A stretch of DNA of 21,144 nt from Acidobacteriota bacterium (GCA_021799405.1 JAJZAL010000069.1:1-21144); one strand, 5' to 3'; shown: positions 1 to 7,815, numbered from the stretch's first letter. Numbers and translations: made by a program. The notes: generated from the sequence alone by a model not told the origin.

Positions 1-406
1 TCCCGCAAAGAAAGCAGCAAAGAAGGCTGCCAAAAAAGTTCCGGCAAAGAAGACCGCCGCTAAAAAAGCGCCGGCCAAAAAAGCCGCAAAGAAGTCTGCC
101 GCGAAGTCCAGCAGTAAGGGTGCTCGCAGCGGCAGCAAGGCTCCCGCGAAAGCGGCGGCCAAAAAGAGCACCGGCAGTAAAAAATCAACCAGACGAGGTA
201 CTACTTTGGCAGTCAAAACCGCAAAGAAGAAGGCTCCGGCCAAGAAGGCCGCAGCGAAGAAAACCGCAGTGAAGAAGGCTCCGGCCAAGAAGGCAGCAGC
301 GAAGAAGGCTCCCGCGAAGAAAGCTGCCGCGAAGAAGGCCCCTGCCAAGAAGGCGGCAGCCAAGAAGGCTCCGGCGAAGAAGGCTGCCGCAAAGAAGACC
401 AAGTAG
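1..406 (+). CDS. Histone H1-like Lys/Ala/Pro-rich protein, 3' part
   Basis: The reading frame that starts at base 2 is open from the window edge to the TAG at 404-406, so this is the C-terminal 134 codons of a longer gene. The translation is almost only Lys, Ala and Pro in repeats of the type [14 protein letters not shown] Ser/Gly/Arg-rich linker lies around bases 100-205. Such tails are known from bacterial histone H1-like proteins, which bind and compact DNA through lysine charge, and from the basic tails of some HU proteins. The N-terminal domain lies outside the window, so which family this belongs to cannot be decided. A TTG at 206 could be mistaken for a start, but the frame continues upstream without a stop and with the same composition. 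The DNA is a purine-rich degenerate tandem repeat, prone to length change. A strong terminator follows. Nucleoid binding is inferred from composition only. Confidence 0.8.
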   Translation, partial: PAKKAAKKAAKKVPAKKTAAKKAPAKKAAKKSAAKSSSKGARSGSKAPAKAAAKKSTGSKKSTRRGTTLAVKTAKKKAPAKKAAAKKTAVKKAPAKKAAAKKAPAKKAAAKKAPAKKAAAKKAPAKKAAAKKTK

Positions 407-443
407 TCTTACAGGCAACGCAGTAAAACGAGGCAAGCAAAAG

Positions 444-469
444 AGCCCGGCAATGCGCCGGGCTTTTTT
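444..469. terminator. Intrinsic terminator between convergent genes
   Basis: A perfect GC-rich stem pairs 444-450 (AGCCCGG) with 458-464 (CCGGGCT), with C451-G457 adding an eighth pair around a five-base loop. A run of six T follows at 464-469. It lies 38 bases after the stop of the H1-like gene. Read from the minus strand the hairpin is followed by TCTTTT, so it may also stop the lipid A operon that ends at 492. Confidence 0.9.
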
Positions 470-491
470 GCGTCCAAAATCCGCCCTCGAC

Positions 492-1046
492 TCAACCTTT
501 CTGCCTCTGCAACTCCTCCAGCACCTGCTGGCTGTGGATCATCGGGTTCACCTTCGCCCATACCTTCACGATCTTTCCTTCCGGGTCGATCAAAAACGTG
601 ATCCGCTTATCCATCTTGAAGCCCAGGACGCTGCTCAGCACCCCGTACTCCTTTGACACCTTCATCCCGTCACGATCGCTCAGCAGCGTGAAGTGCAGCT
701 TGCTCTTCGCGCAGAACTTCTCGTGGCTCTTCACCGAATCCAGGCTCACGCCCACGATCTCCGCATCGAGCGCCTCGTACTTCTCCAGGTCGCGCTCAAA
801 GTTGCGCGCCTCGATCGTGCAGCCCGTCGTCATGTCTTTCGGATAGAAATACAGCACCACCCATTTGCCGCGATAGCTCTCCAGGCTCACCGGCGCGCCG
901 TCTTCCTTCGGCAGCGTAAACGTGGGCGCCGTCTGCCCGGCCTTGAACATCGTCGAAGTGCCCGCCGCGTAAATGCGCAGCGCAAGACCGCCCATCAGCA
1001 AAACAGCAAAGGCAGCCACGGTATCCATCACCTGAAATTCCGTCAC
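492..1046 (-). CDS. bcp: Membrane-anchored Bcp/PrxQ-type peroxiredoxin
   Basis: This is a thiol peroxidase of the AhpC/TSA superfamily, BCP/PrxQ group, which reduces hydrogen peroxide and organic hydroperoxides. The peroxidatic cysteine is C76 in the motif TTGCTIEA. The usual FYPKDMTTGC context, the LLSDRDG segment and the TFLIDPEGKI strand are present. The nearby resolving cysteine found in E. coli Bcp five residues later is missing (RNF follows CTIEA). C112 may substitute, or the enzyme may be a 1-Cys type. Residues 7-24 are a hydrophobic stretch, so the enzyme is probably exported or anchored in the membrane. I chose the GTG at 1046, giving 184 residues, because AGGAGG lies 7 bases before it; a longer frame reaching 1094 lacks such a site. 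It is the last gene of the fabZ-lpxA-lpxI run, 48 bases after lpxI. Confidence 0.88.
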   Translation of the reverse strand: MTEFQVMDTVAAFAVLLMGGLALRIYAAGTSTMFKAGQTAPTFTLPKEDGAPVSLESYRGKWVVLYFYPKDMTTGCTIEARNFERDLEKYEALDAEIVGVSLDSVKSHEKFCAKSKLHFTLLSDRDGMKVSKEYGVLSSVLGFKMDKRITFLIDPEGKIVKVWAKVNPMIHSQQVLEELQRQKG

Positions 1047-1053
1047 GCTTACA

Positions 1054-1059
1054 CCTCCT
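1054..1059 (-). promoter_or_regulatory. Ribosome binding site fixing the peroxiredoxin start
   Basis: The minus strand reads AGGAGG here, 7 bases before the GTG at 1046. This decides the start over the longer frame to 1094, and it leaves a short spacer between lpxI and the peroxiredoxin gene. Confidence 0.75.
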
Positions 1060-1094
1060 TCAGCCAGATCGCCCTCGCGTGCGGCGCGAGACAA

Positions 1095-1955
1095 TCAGCA
1101 GGATTCGCACTCCACCGCAACCATCGCAATCCGCGCGGCATTCGCTCGCGCCACCACTCCATCGCGGTCAAAAATCAACGTTCGCTTTGCCTCGATCGCC
1201 AGGCATGTCGCTCCCGCCGCCGCCATCGTTTCGATCGTGCGCACGCCGATCACCGGTACGTCGAACCGCATGTCCTGCTTAGGCTTCGCCACCTTCACCA
1301 CCGTCAGTTCGCGCGACAGCGTCGAAGCCTCATCCTCCAGCGTCCGCATCAGTGCGCCCGCGCGTTCAATCGTCGCATCCGTGCCTTCCATCGCCTCAAT
1401 CGCCACGCACGCCTGCGCCGCCACCACCACGGTCTGCCCCAGGTCGTAGCCCGCGATCGCCTTGCCCACTTCGCGCCCGTAGGCAATGTCCTTCTCTTCC
1501 TCTTCATCCGGAGCACGCTCCGTCAGCACGCCCGCCTCGGCCAGCAGCGGCTCCAGGTACGTCGTCGAAGAAATCAGCTCGATCCCCTCATCGGCCAGCA
1601 CCTTCGCCACCGCGCCCAGCAGCATGTCCGTGTTCCGCGTCCGCAAATTCATCAGCAGCTTCGCCAGCCGCCAGTCCGGCCGGATGCTCGAGAAGATCTG
1701 CTTGTGCCGCACCTGTCCCGCCATCACCGCGCGCCTCACGCCCTCTTTCCGGAACGTCTCAATCAGCCGCGACAACTCGCCCAGCGAAAGCCAGTGCACG
1801 CGCACCCCGGCGTCGGCCTCCGCGCGCGCATTCATCTCCTCGTCGGTCTCTTCCTGGATCGCCGCCACCACCACCTCCACGCCGCTCGCACGCGCCGCCT
1901 CCAGCAGCAAAAACGGAAACCTCCCGTTCCCGGCAATCAGTCCCAACCTGTCCAT
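1095..1955 (-). CDS. lpxI: UDP-2,3-diacylglucosamine pyrophosphatase LpxI
   Basis: LpxI (DUF1009 family) hydrolyses UDP-2,3-diacylglucosamine to lipid X and UMP on the cytoplasmic side of the membrane. It replaces LpxH in many non-enterobacterial Gram-negatives. The protein opens with RLGLIAGNGRFPFLLLEAAR, the typical N-terminal nucleotide-binding signature. It contains MAGQVRHKQIF and ends with the conserved block KPKQDMRFDVPVIG, whose aspartates belong to the catalytic region of the family. From the ATG at 1955 it has 286 residues, close to the Caulobacter enzyme. A TTG at 1982 would add nine residues but has no better ribosome site. It lies 58 bases downstream of lpxA on the same strand and is clearly co-transcribed with it. 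Confidence 0.93.
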   Translation of the reverse strand: MDRLGLIAGNGRFPFLLLEAARASGVEVVVAAIQEETDEEMNARAEADAGVRVHWLSLGELSRLIETFRKEGVRRAVMAGQVRHKQIFSSIRPDWRLAKLLMNLRTRNTDMLLGAVAKVLADEGIELISSTTYLEPLLAEAGVLTERAPDEEEEKDIAYGREVGKAIAGYDLGQTVVVAAQACVAIEAMEGTDATIERAGALMRTLEDEASTLSRELTVVKVAKPKQDMRFDVPVIGVRTIETMAAAGATCLAIEAKRTLIFDRDGVVARANAARIAMVAVECESC

Positions 1956-2013
1956 AAGAAAATCCGCCCGCTGAAATTCCAAATTCTGCGCCGCTACGGC
2001 AGCACACCGCGCC

Positions 2014-2790
2014 CTACTTCAGCACTCCACGCTCTGACCGCTCAATGAACTCCACCAGGTATGCCACATCTTCCGTCGCGATGCCTTCTTCCTTCAGCTT
2101 CGCAATCGCCTGCGTCGTGTTCATCTTTGCCGCCAGCAGCAGCCGGTATGCATGCTGAATCGCCTTCAGCCGCACGCCCTCAAAGCCTCTGCGCTGCAAG
2201 CCCACTTTGTTCAGCCCGTACGCATGCGTCTCGCGCTTGGCCGAAGTCAGCGAGAACGGCAGTACATCCTGCGTAATCGTCGTTCCGCCGCCCACGTACG
2301 CGTACCGCCCGATCGTGCAGAACTGGTGCACCGGGCACAGCGCACCCACCGTCGCATAGTCCTCCACAATCACATGTCCGGCCAGCGTCGCCGCGTTTGC
2401 CAATATGCACTGGTCGCCGATCACGCTGTCGTGTCCTATGTGCGCGTAGGCCATGATCAGGCAGCCCGAACCAATCCGTGTCGTCCCGCCGCCGCCCGTC
2501 GTCCCCCGCGATACCGTCACGTACTCGCGAATCACGTTGTCGTCGCCCAGCGTCACGCCCGTCGGCTCGCCCTTGTACTTCAAGTCCTGCGGAGCCACGC
2601 CCACGCACGCAAACGAATAGAACCTGTTCCGCGCGCCCGCCCTCAAATGCCCGTCCAGCACCACATGCGACACCAGCTCGCACGCCTCGCCCAGCACCAC
2701 ATGCGGCCCCACCGTGCAGTACGGCCCCACCGTGCACGACGCGGGAACCACCGCACCCTCAGCCACAATCGCCGTGGGATGAATACTCAC
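2014..2790 (-). CDS. lpxA: UDP-N-acetylglucosamine acyltransferase LpxA
   Basis: LpxA transfers a 3-hydroxyacyl chain from ACP to the 3-OH of UDP-GlcNAc, the first step of lipid A synthesis in the cytoplasm. The 258-residue length fits the family. Residues 1-185 are hexapeptide repeats of a left-handed beta-helix (for example AIVAEG and CTVGPY). The catalytic histidine is H120 in AHIGHD, equivalent to E. coli H125, and H117 matches H122. The block LAGHVIVEDYATVGAL, then VHQFCTIG, leads into the helical C-terminal domain (LQRRGFEGVRLKAIQHAYR). The start is a GTG at 2790 that overlaps the fabZ stop in GTGA, indicating translational coupling. The preceding product FabZ and LpxA share the 3-hydroxyacyl-ACP pool. 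Confidence 0.97.
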   Translation of the reverse strand: MSIHPTAIVAEGAVVPASCTVGPYCTVGPHVVLGEACELVSHVVLDGHLRAGARNRFYSFACVGVAPQDLKYKGEPTGVTLGDDNVIREYVTVSRGTTGGGGTTRIGSGCLIMAYAHIGHDSVIGDQCILANAATLAGHVIVEDYATVGALCPVHQFCTIGRYAYVGGGTTITQDVLPFSLTSAKRETHAYGLNKVGLQRRGFEGVRLKAIQHAYRLLLAAKMNTTQAIAKLKEEGIATEDVAYLVEFIERSERGVLK

Positions 2791-3332
2791 TCGCCGCTCA
2801 CCGCTCCGGCTGCCTCAGTTGCCTCAGTCGTGGCCTCGGCCTCCTCGGACGCCTTCTCCTGCCCCGCCTTGGGAATCAGCTGGCACATCACCGTCGCCTC
2901 GCACGCCAGCTTCCCGTCCACCAGCGCCCGGCCGTCCATCTTCGCCCGCCGCGGCTTCCAGTTCCGCACGTCGATCTCAATCCGCAACTGGTCCCCCGGA
3001 ACCACCGGCCGGCGAAACTTCGCACGCTCAATACTGGTGAACATGATCAGCAACTTGTCCCGGTCCGGAACCTCCGGCAGCAGCAGCGTCCCGCCCGCCT
3101 GAGCAATCGCCTCCACGATCAGCACCCCCGGCATCACCGGAACCCCCGGAAAATGCCCCTGAAAAAATGGCTCATTCATGGTGACGTTCTTCAGCGCCAC
3201 AATGCGCTTCTTCCGCTCGATCTCCACAATGCGGTCGATCAGCAGGAACGGATAACGATGCGGCAGGATCTCCATGATCTCCTGCACATTCAGTTCCTGG
3301 CGGCCTTCATGTATCGCTTGGATAATGTCCAT
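2787..3332 (-). CDS. fabZ: 3-hydroxyacyl-ACP dehydratase FabZ
   Basis: FabZ dehydrates 3-hydroxyacyl-ACP to trans-2-enoyl-ACP in type II fatty acid synthesis, and so competes with LpxA for substrate. The hot-dog fold signatures are clear: ILPHRYPFLLIDRI near residues 22-35, the catalytic histidine H60 in FFQGHFPG, and the catalytic glutamate E74 in MPGVLIVEA. I place the start at the ATG 3332 (181 residues); a TTG nine bases earlier is possible. No good ribosome site is visible before either. Beyond the normal end near residue 150 there is an extra tail of roughly 20 residues rich in Glu, Ala and Thr, likely unstructured. It is the first gene of the fabZ-lpxA-lpxI-peroxiredoxin run. lpxD is not adjacent. 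Confidence 0.96.
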   Translation of the reverse strand: MDIIQAIHEGRQELNVQEIMEILPHRYPFLLIDRIVEIERKKRIVALKNVTMNEPFFQGHFPGVPVMPGVLIVEAIAQAGGTLLLPEVPDRDKLLIMFTSIERAKFRRPVVPGDQLRIEIDVRNWKPRRAKMDGRALVDGKLACEATVMCQLIPKAGQEKASEEAEATTEATEAAGAVSGE

Positions 3333-3460
3333 AGTTCGCAACGGCGATTATAAATCCGTAGCCGCTCATAATCACTCTGCTGCCAACCGCCGCTCTTCCG
3401 CATCCCCCGCATCCAGAAGCAACGAATCCCCCATCCCTTCACTCCATCAAGGAGATGTAA

Positions 3461-3538
3461 ATGAGCACGCAGCACGGCACCCTTGCGGCGAAATTCGCGC
3501 CCGCAAAGGTCGCGGCCATCATTGGATCTTCAGCGTGA
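3461..3538 (+). CDS. Candidate 25-residue small protein or gene remnant
   Basis: A plus-strand frame of 25 codons starts at the ATG 3461 and ends with TGA at 3536-3538. The segment AAGGAGATG sits just before it, giving AAGGAG with a 6-base spacer, one of the best ribosome binding sites in the window. The translation begins MSTQHGTLAAKFAPAKVAA and ends IIGSSA; I do not recognise it. Its last 20 bases overlap the 3' end of the minus-strand NHL protein gene. It may be a real small protein, or the 5' end of a gene cut short when the NHL gene arrived. No clear plus-strand promoter is visible upstream. Confidence 0.35.
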   Translation: MSTQHGTLAAKFAPAKVAAIIGSSA

Positions 3539-6500
3539 CGACGACAGAGCTGGTTACTGTCTGGGTTGGAACCGTGGATTGTGACCCGGAACTGCTGGGT
3601 CCATTGCCGCCGCATCCCGAGATAAATATGCTTGCCGCCGTCAGTATGAAGACAAAGCATATCGTCGACAATACCCTTGTCCTGCTAAACCGATTCCGGA
3701 TTCCTCCCGCGAATGGCAGCAGGAAGAATGGCAGGGACAAGGCGACCGTTGTGGATACGGGGATCGTCTCAGTGAAGACGATGGTAACTGAATACGTTCC
3801 CGGCGGAGTTGTTGCTGACGTCTTGATAGTGACCGTGTTTGCCGATGCCGAATACGTACAGGTGGCTCCTGCCGGCAGGTTCAGGCACGTTGCGGATACC
3901 TTTGTCGCATTGGAAGGCAATTGGACGGTATAGACAGCCGACGATCCCGGATTGACGGTGACGGAAATGGGCGAGGCTGTCGGTGGAGTGACGAATGATC
4001 CGGCCGAATCCACCTCCAGTTCGAAAGAATTAGACGCGCCACCTCCCGGCGATGGCGTCTGCACCGTCACGGCGAGGGTTCCGGCTGAAGAAATGGCGGA
4101 TGCAGGAACTGGAGCGGTTAGCTGCGATCCGCTGACAAGCGTTGTGGTGAGAGAAGACTTGCCAAGAAATATCGTCGATCCAGGCTCGAAGCCCGAGCCG
4201 TTGACCGTGATGGTGAAAGCTGAACCTCCCATGTCGGCGACTGCAGGCGAGATGCTTGAGATTGCCGGGGCGGGGTTCACCACCGCGAGGGCGACGCTGG
4301 CGGTCGCCGTCGTATAGTCGGCGCTGTTGGTTGGCGTAAACTTCGTCGTCAGGGTCTGAGACCCGACAGGCAAAACGGTTCCCGCCGCGGGCTGGTAAGC
4401 AAAGCTGCCTGCAACCGATGCCGTGGCGTCCAGCTGGGTGGAACTGAGCGCAGTACCTACAGCAATGGCCGCGGGAGTCGGCCACGTAATGGTGGGGGTG
4501 GCTTGATTCACGGTCAGAGTGACCGATGCCGTGGACGTCGTGTAGTCCGCAGTGTCGGTCGGCGTGAATGTTGCTGTCAATGTATGCGTGCCGGCGCTGA
4601 GAACAGTACCGGCGGCGGGCGAGTAGGCAAATGTCCCTGCCACCGCGCTAGAGGCATCCAGCTGCGTTGCACCAAGGGCCGCCCCATAGGTTATGGGAGC
4701 AGGCGTGCTCCAGACGATAGATGGCGTGGCCTGATTAACCGTGAGCGTAACGGATACGGTCGCCGTCGTGTAGTCCGCAGTGTCGGTCGGCGTGAATGTT
4801 GCTGTCAATGTATGCGTACCGATGCTGAGAATGGTCCCGGCGGCGGGCGAGTATACGAATGTCCCTGATACAGTGGAGCTCGCATCCAGTTGCGTTGCGC
4901 TCAGAACCGTGCCGTAGGGAATCGGGGCGGGCGTGTTCCATGTCACCGGTGGGATAGCCTGGGTGCTGGTTCCGCTGAGATTGACGATCTGCTGGGCATA
5001 AGAAGGGCTTGTCTGGTTGGGGGCGTTGTCCGTCAATACCAGCGAGCCGCTTACAGTTCCCAGCTGTTGTGGCGTAAAACTTACCGATAATTCGCACGTA
5101 CTTCCAGCAGCCAGGGAAGTTGGATTGGCGGAACTCACGATGGCAACCGGACAATCGGATGCCGAATTGCTCGCCAGGCTGAAGCTTTGAGAGGTGTACG
5201 GGTTGTTGTTCACGCTCTGAACGGGAAAGTCGAGGGTCCCATTTCCGGCATTCTGAAGGACGACCGACTTAGGGCTGTCCAAACTGGTTGAGCCGAAGGG
5301 TGTGGATTCAAATGTGAGGCTCGGGGGATCGGAAACATCGACCCTCCACACGGTGTTGCCACTGTCGTTCGTGACGTAGAGATTCCCGAGGCTATCTACC
5401 GTGATCCCCAAGGTCCCATTCATTCCACTTGCGACCTGAGTTTGAATATAACTGCCGGACGAAGGCGTTTCTTTGTAGATGGCTTGACCCGTATTCAGGT
5501 AGATATCTCCAAAACCATCCAAGGCCACGGTGAGCACCCCGGAGGATAGCGTAAGTAGCGTTTCTTGCGTGTAAGTCCCGCCCGAATAAACTTCCTCATA
5601 GAGAACAGTATTGGTAACGCTGGACGTGGCGAAGATGTCGCCGTTGGCGTCTACCGCAAGTCCATCTGAGTAGATACGATTCGGAAATACACTGCGCACG
5701 TATGTTCCGCCGGAAGTGAGAGCTTCTTTGACAAGCCCATAGGCGTTGCTCGAAACATAGACGTTGCCGACGCTATCCGCGGTGAGTGCCGTAAGCGTGC
5801 CGAGGTTCGTATCTACCGTCGACTGCGTATACGTTCCGCCTGAGGGGGCTTCCTTGTACACGGTACCCATCTCATCGGCGACATAAACGTCTCCGGCCGG
5901 GTCCACAGCCACGCCGACCGGGTAGATGAACCCAGTGGCAATTATGTCCTCCGTCCAACTGCTGCCGTTCCAGGTTTCTTTGACGAGATTATTGCCGGTA
6001 GCGTAGGCGGAGCTTGCTTCGGTGATATAGAGATCGCCCGCTTCATCGACAGCTATGGCGTATGGGCTTGTTACTCCCGGCAGCGACAGAGGAGCGACAT
6101 TTCCTGGTGGGAAGTTGACCATGGGGCCTGTTCCCGTCCCCTGCACATAGGCCGTCGCAATTGGGCTCCCGGAGGAGTTTAGAAGCTCAGCGGCCCCATA
6201 CCGGACGCCAGGAAATTTGGGGTCAAAGATGATATCGATGGTGCAGGTATCGCCGGCGGAGTAATCGTAGCTGGTCCCGTTGGTGGTACAGGTACCGGTG
6301 CCGGCTGCGCTGAAATCCAGGCCGGTGATCCCGTCGGCGACGACCTGAGGCTGGACAGAAGTGACGGTCGTAGCAAAGTTGAAAATTGCTGTGACTGGCT
6401 GGGACGGATTGCCAACCTGCGTGGTTTCGAACTTTGCAGTCTGTGTTTCTTCTACGACGCGGCCATTATCCTGATCCGCCACATAAACGTCACCCGCGCT

Positions 6501-7400
6501 GTCCACCGCGATACCAGTGGGGAAGTTGAGGCCGGAGGATGCTATAGATCCCTGTGTGTAGCTCCCCCCGGAATATACTTCACTCACAATCTGGTTTGTG
6601 CCGTTCTCGGCGATGTATAGATTCCCGGCTGCGTCCAGTGCCACCCCCCAGGGATACGAGAGGCTGGAACCGATGGTGGTTTCTATGTAACTGCTCCCGG
6701 AAGGTGTTTCCTTGAGAACCCTGCTATTGTGCGTGTCGGCGACATAGATGTTACCGCTGCTGTCCACTGCGACGCCGCTGGGGGCATTCAGTGTGCTGGT
6801 CGGAATAACTCTTTGCGTGTACACAGACCCGTTCCAGCTATCTTCGATAATTTCATCTCCGAGCGAACAAGCGACATAGACGTTGCCGTTGACGTCGACG
6901 GCGATGCCCATGGGGCCGGATACATTGTTGCTGTCTACCACGGACTGCGTGTAGCCGCTGGTGCCAGGCGTTTCTTTGAGGATGCGATTGCTGCCGTAAT
7001 CGGAAATGTAGAGGTTGCCGCTTGCGTCGATGGCTATCCCGGCTGGCTGATCCAGACCGGTGACAACCGTGCTCTGCGTATAACTGCCGGCATTCGGTGA
7101 TTCTTCTAGAACCTCATTATTCGTCTTATCGACGATGAAGATATCTCCCTTGGAGTCGATTGCAACATCACTGGGCGTGCCCAAGCCGCTTGTTGGGACT
7201 GTACTTTGAAAGCCGGCGAGCGCGGCGGTCTGCGCCTCTGCCGGCACCGCCCCAGCCAGCAAACCAGATACGAATAGCGATAGAACCAGATAAGCAGCCA
7301 AGGGGAGGGCTTTGAAGCAGCGTCGCTCCGAGCTTTGCCGAATGCGATGAACCGCCGATACCAGTGGACGAGAGCAGGTGGATAAGTTCGAGCGATGCAT
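3519..7400 (-). CDS. Large exported NHL-propeller / Ig-like repeat protein
   Basis: This 1293-residue protein is probably exported. A basic N-terminus and hydrophobic stretch (residues 31-50) precede a likely cleavage site after AEA near residue 56. Next come six NHL repeats of the form PxGIAVDxxGNxYVAD, a Cys-containing domain, six more NHL repeats, and a HYDIN/ASPM-like domain with an FTPQQLGTVSGSLVLTDN motif. Three Ig-like repeats of 76 residues follow (YGTxLxxTQLDA), then an IPT/TIG domain (VNGSGFEPGSTIFLG). Near the end are two hydrophobic segments around RNRFSRTR, then a lipobox-like FISGC with C1263 and a 30-residue tail. I chose the ATG at 7400 because AAGGGG lies 7 bases before it; a TTG at 7463 is in frame. 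The base composition is visibly less GC-rich than the neighbours. The role is unknown; ligand binding or surface adhesion is only an inference. It stands alone, with no enzyme domain. Confidence 0.88.
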   Translation of the reverse strand: MHRSNLSTCSRPLVSAVHRIRQSSERRCFKALPLAAYLVLSLFVSGLLAGAVPAEAQTAALAGFQSTVPTSGLGTPSDVAIDSKGDIFIVDKTNNEVLEESPNAGSYTQSTVVTGLDQPAGIAIDASGNLYISDYGSNRILKETPGTSGYTQSVVDSNNVSGPMGIAVDVNGNVYVACSLGDEIIEDSWNGSVYTQRVIPTSTLNAPSGVAVDSSGNIYVADTHNSRVLKETPSGSSYIETTIGSSLSYPWGVALDAAGNLYIAENGTNQIVSEVYSGGSYTQGSIASSGLNFPTGIAVDSAGDVYVADQDNGRVVEETQTAKFETTQVGNPSQPVTAIFNFATTVTSVQPQVVADGITGLDFSAAGTGTCTTNGTSYDYSAGDTCTIDIIFDPKFPGVRYGAAELLNSSGSPIATAYVQGTGTGPMVNFPPGNVAPLSLPGVTSPYAIAVDEAGDLYITEASSAYATGNNLVKETWNGSSWTEDIIATGFIYPVGVAVDPAGDVYVADEMGTVYKEAPSGGTYTQSTVDTNLGTLTALTADSVGNVYVSSNAYGLVKEALTSGGTYVRSVFPNRIYSDGLAVDANGDIFATSSVTNTVLYEEVYSGGTYTQETLLTLSSGVLTVALDGFGDIYLNTGQAIYKETPSSGSYIQTQVASGMNGTLGITVDSLGNLYVTNDSGNTVWRVDVSDPPSLTFESTPFGSTSLDSPKSVVLQNAGNGTLDFPVQSVNNNPYTSQSFSLASNSASDCPVAIVSSANPTSLAAGSTCELSVSFTPQQLGTVSGSLVLTDNAPNQTSPSYAQQIVNLSGTSTQAIPPVTWNTPAPIPYGTVLSATQLDASSTVSGTFVYSPAAGTILSIGTHTLTATFTPTDTADYTTATVSVTLTVNQATPSIVWSTPAPITYGAALGATQLDASSAVAGTFAYSPAAGTVLSAGTHTLTATFTPTDTADYTTSTASVTLTVNQATPTITWPTPAAIAVGTALSSTQLDATASVAGSFAYQPAAGTVLPVGSQTLTTKFTPTNSADYTTATASVALAVVNPAPAISSISPAVADMGGSAFTITVNGSGFEPGSTIFLGKSSLTTTLVSGSQLTAPVPASAISSAGTLAVTVQTPSPGGGASNSFELEVDSAGSFVTPPTASPISVTVNPGSSAVYTVQLPSNATKVSATCLNLPAGATCTYSASANTVTIKTSATTPPGTYSVTIVFTETIPVSTTVALSLPFFLLPFAGGIRNRFSRTRVLSTICFVFILTAASIFISGCGGNGPSSSGSQSTVPTQTVTSSVVVTLKIQ
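4536..4817. repeat. 54-bp identical direct repeats inside the Ig-like modules
   Basis: The 54 bases at 4536-4589 recur without change at 4764-4817, a shift of 228 bp, which equals one 76-residue Ig-like repeat. A third, diverged copy begins near 4308 with the same period. The two closest copies therefore arose by recent tandem duplication or have been homogenised by gene conversion. Confidence 0.9.
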
Positions 7401-7533
7401 TCCAAAACCCCTTCGGCTGACTGCGCCACAAGGAATTTGCTGAAAAATGCACCAAAGCAACAATCAAGGCGCAGCAGATTGCGAATAACGGAATGAACCC
7501 ATGCACTTGCGTGCACAGTGCCCCGGTCGCAAT

Positions 7534-7549
7534 CTTGTTTTTCAACAAG
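7534..7549. other. Perfect 6-bp inverted repeat with T-rich loop
   Basis: CTTGTT at 7534-7539 pairs with AACAAG at 7544-7549 around TTTC. It lies about 135 bases before the NHL gene start, so it could be an operator or a structure in the leader. Confidence 0.4.
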
Positions 7550-7581
7550 CCCTGCAGACGAACCAGAGTTATGTCCCAGTA

Positions 7582-7609
7582 AAGATATTCAAGTAAGATT
7601 CATCGGCAA
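7582..7609 (-). promoter_or_regulatory. Weak candidate promoter for the NHL protein gene
   Basis: On the minus strand TTGCCG (7604-7609) is followed after 16 bases by TATCTT (7582-7587). These match the sigma-70 -35 and -10 consensus at three and four of six positions. The location about 180 bases before the start is plausible, but the match is poor. Confidence 0.2.
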
Positions 7610-7789
7610 GAATGCCACGCGGACTCATTTCTGGCAAGACTTAAAATCGGAGGTCCGAAAAATATCTACCCAAGGCTGGATGGGATGTTTGGCGGCGATG
7701 CAGTTACGGGAGTCGTATATCCAAAAGCGGCCGGATGCTGACCATGCGACCGCGGCTTTACAGCCAGTTATTCTTTTGGCTATGACCGC

Positions 7790-7815
7790 AAAAACACGAA
7801 ACCCCGTGCTTCGGG
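7790..7815 (-). terminator. Weak candidate terminator after tldE
   Basis: Read on the minus strand, CCCG (7812-7815) and CGGG (7803-7806) form a short stem around AAGCA, followed by GTTTCGTGTTTTTG. It lies 38 bases after the tldE stop. The stem is only four pairs, so efficiency is doubtful. Confidence 0.35.

Noticed and set aside
206..406. TTG start for a 66-residue Lys/Ala protein
   Set aside because: The same frame is open to the left edge with the same composition, so this is the tail of a longer gene.
693..2048. 451-codon plus-strand frame over the peroxiredoxin and lpxI genes
   Set aside because: Its product is rich in Arg and His with no domain, and it is antisense to two well-recognised genes in GC-rich DNA.
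7600..7640. Sigma-54 promoter at TGGCATTCTTGCC (minus strand)
   Set aside because: The GG and GC elements are separated by 7 bases and not 10.
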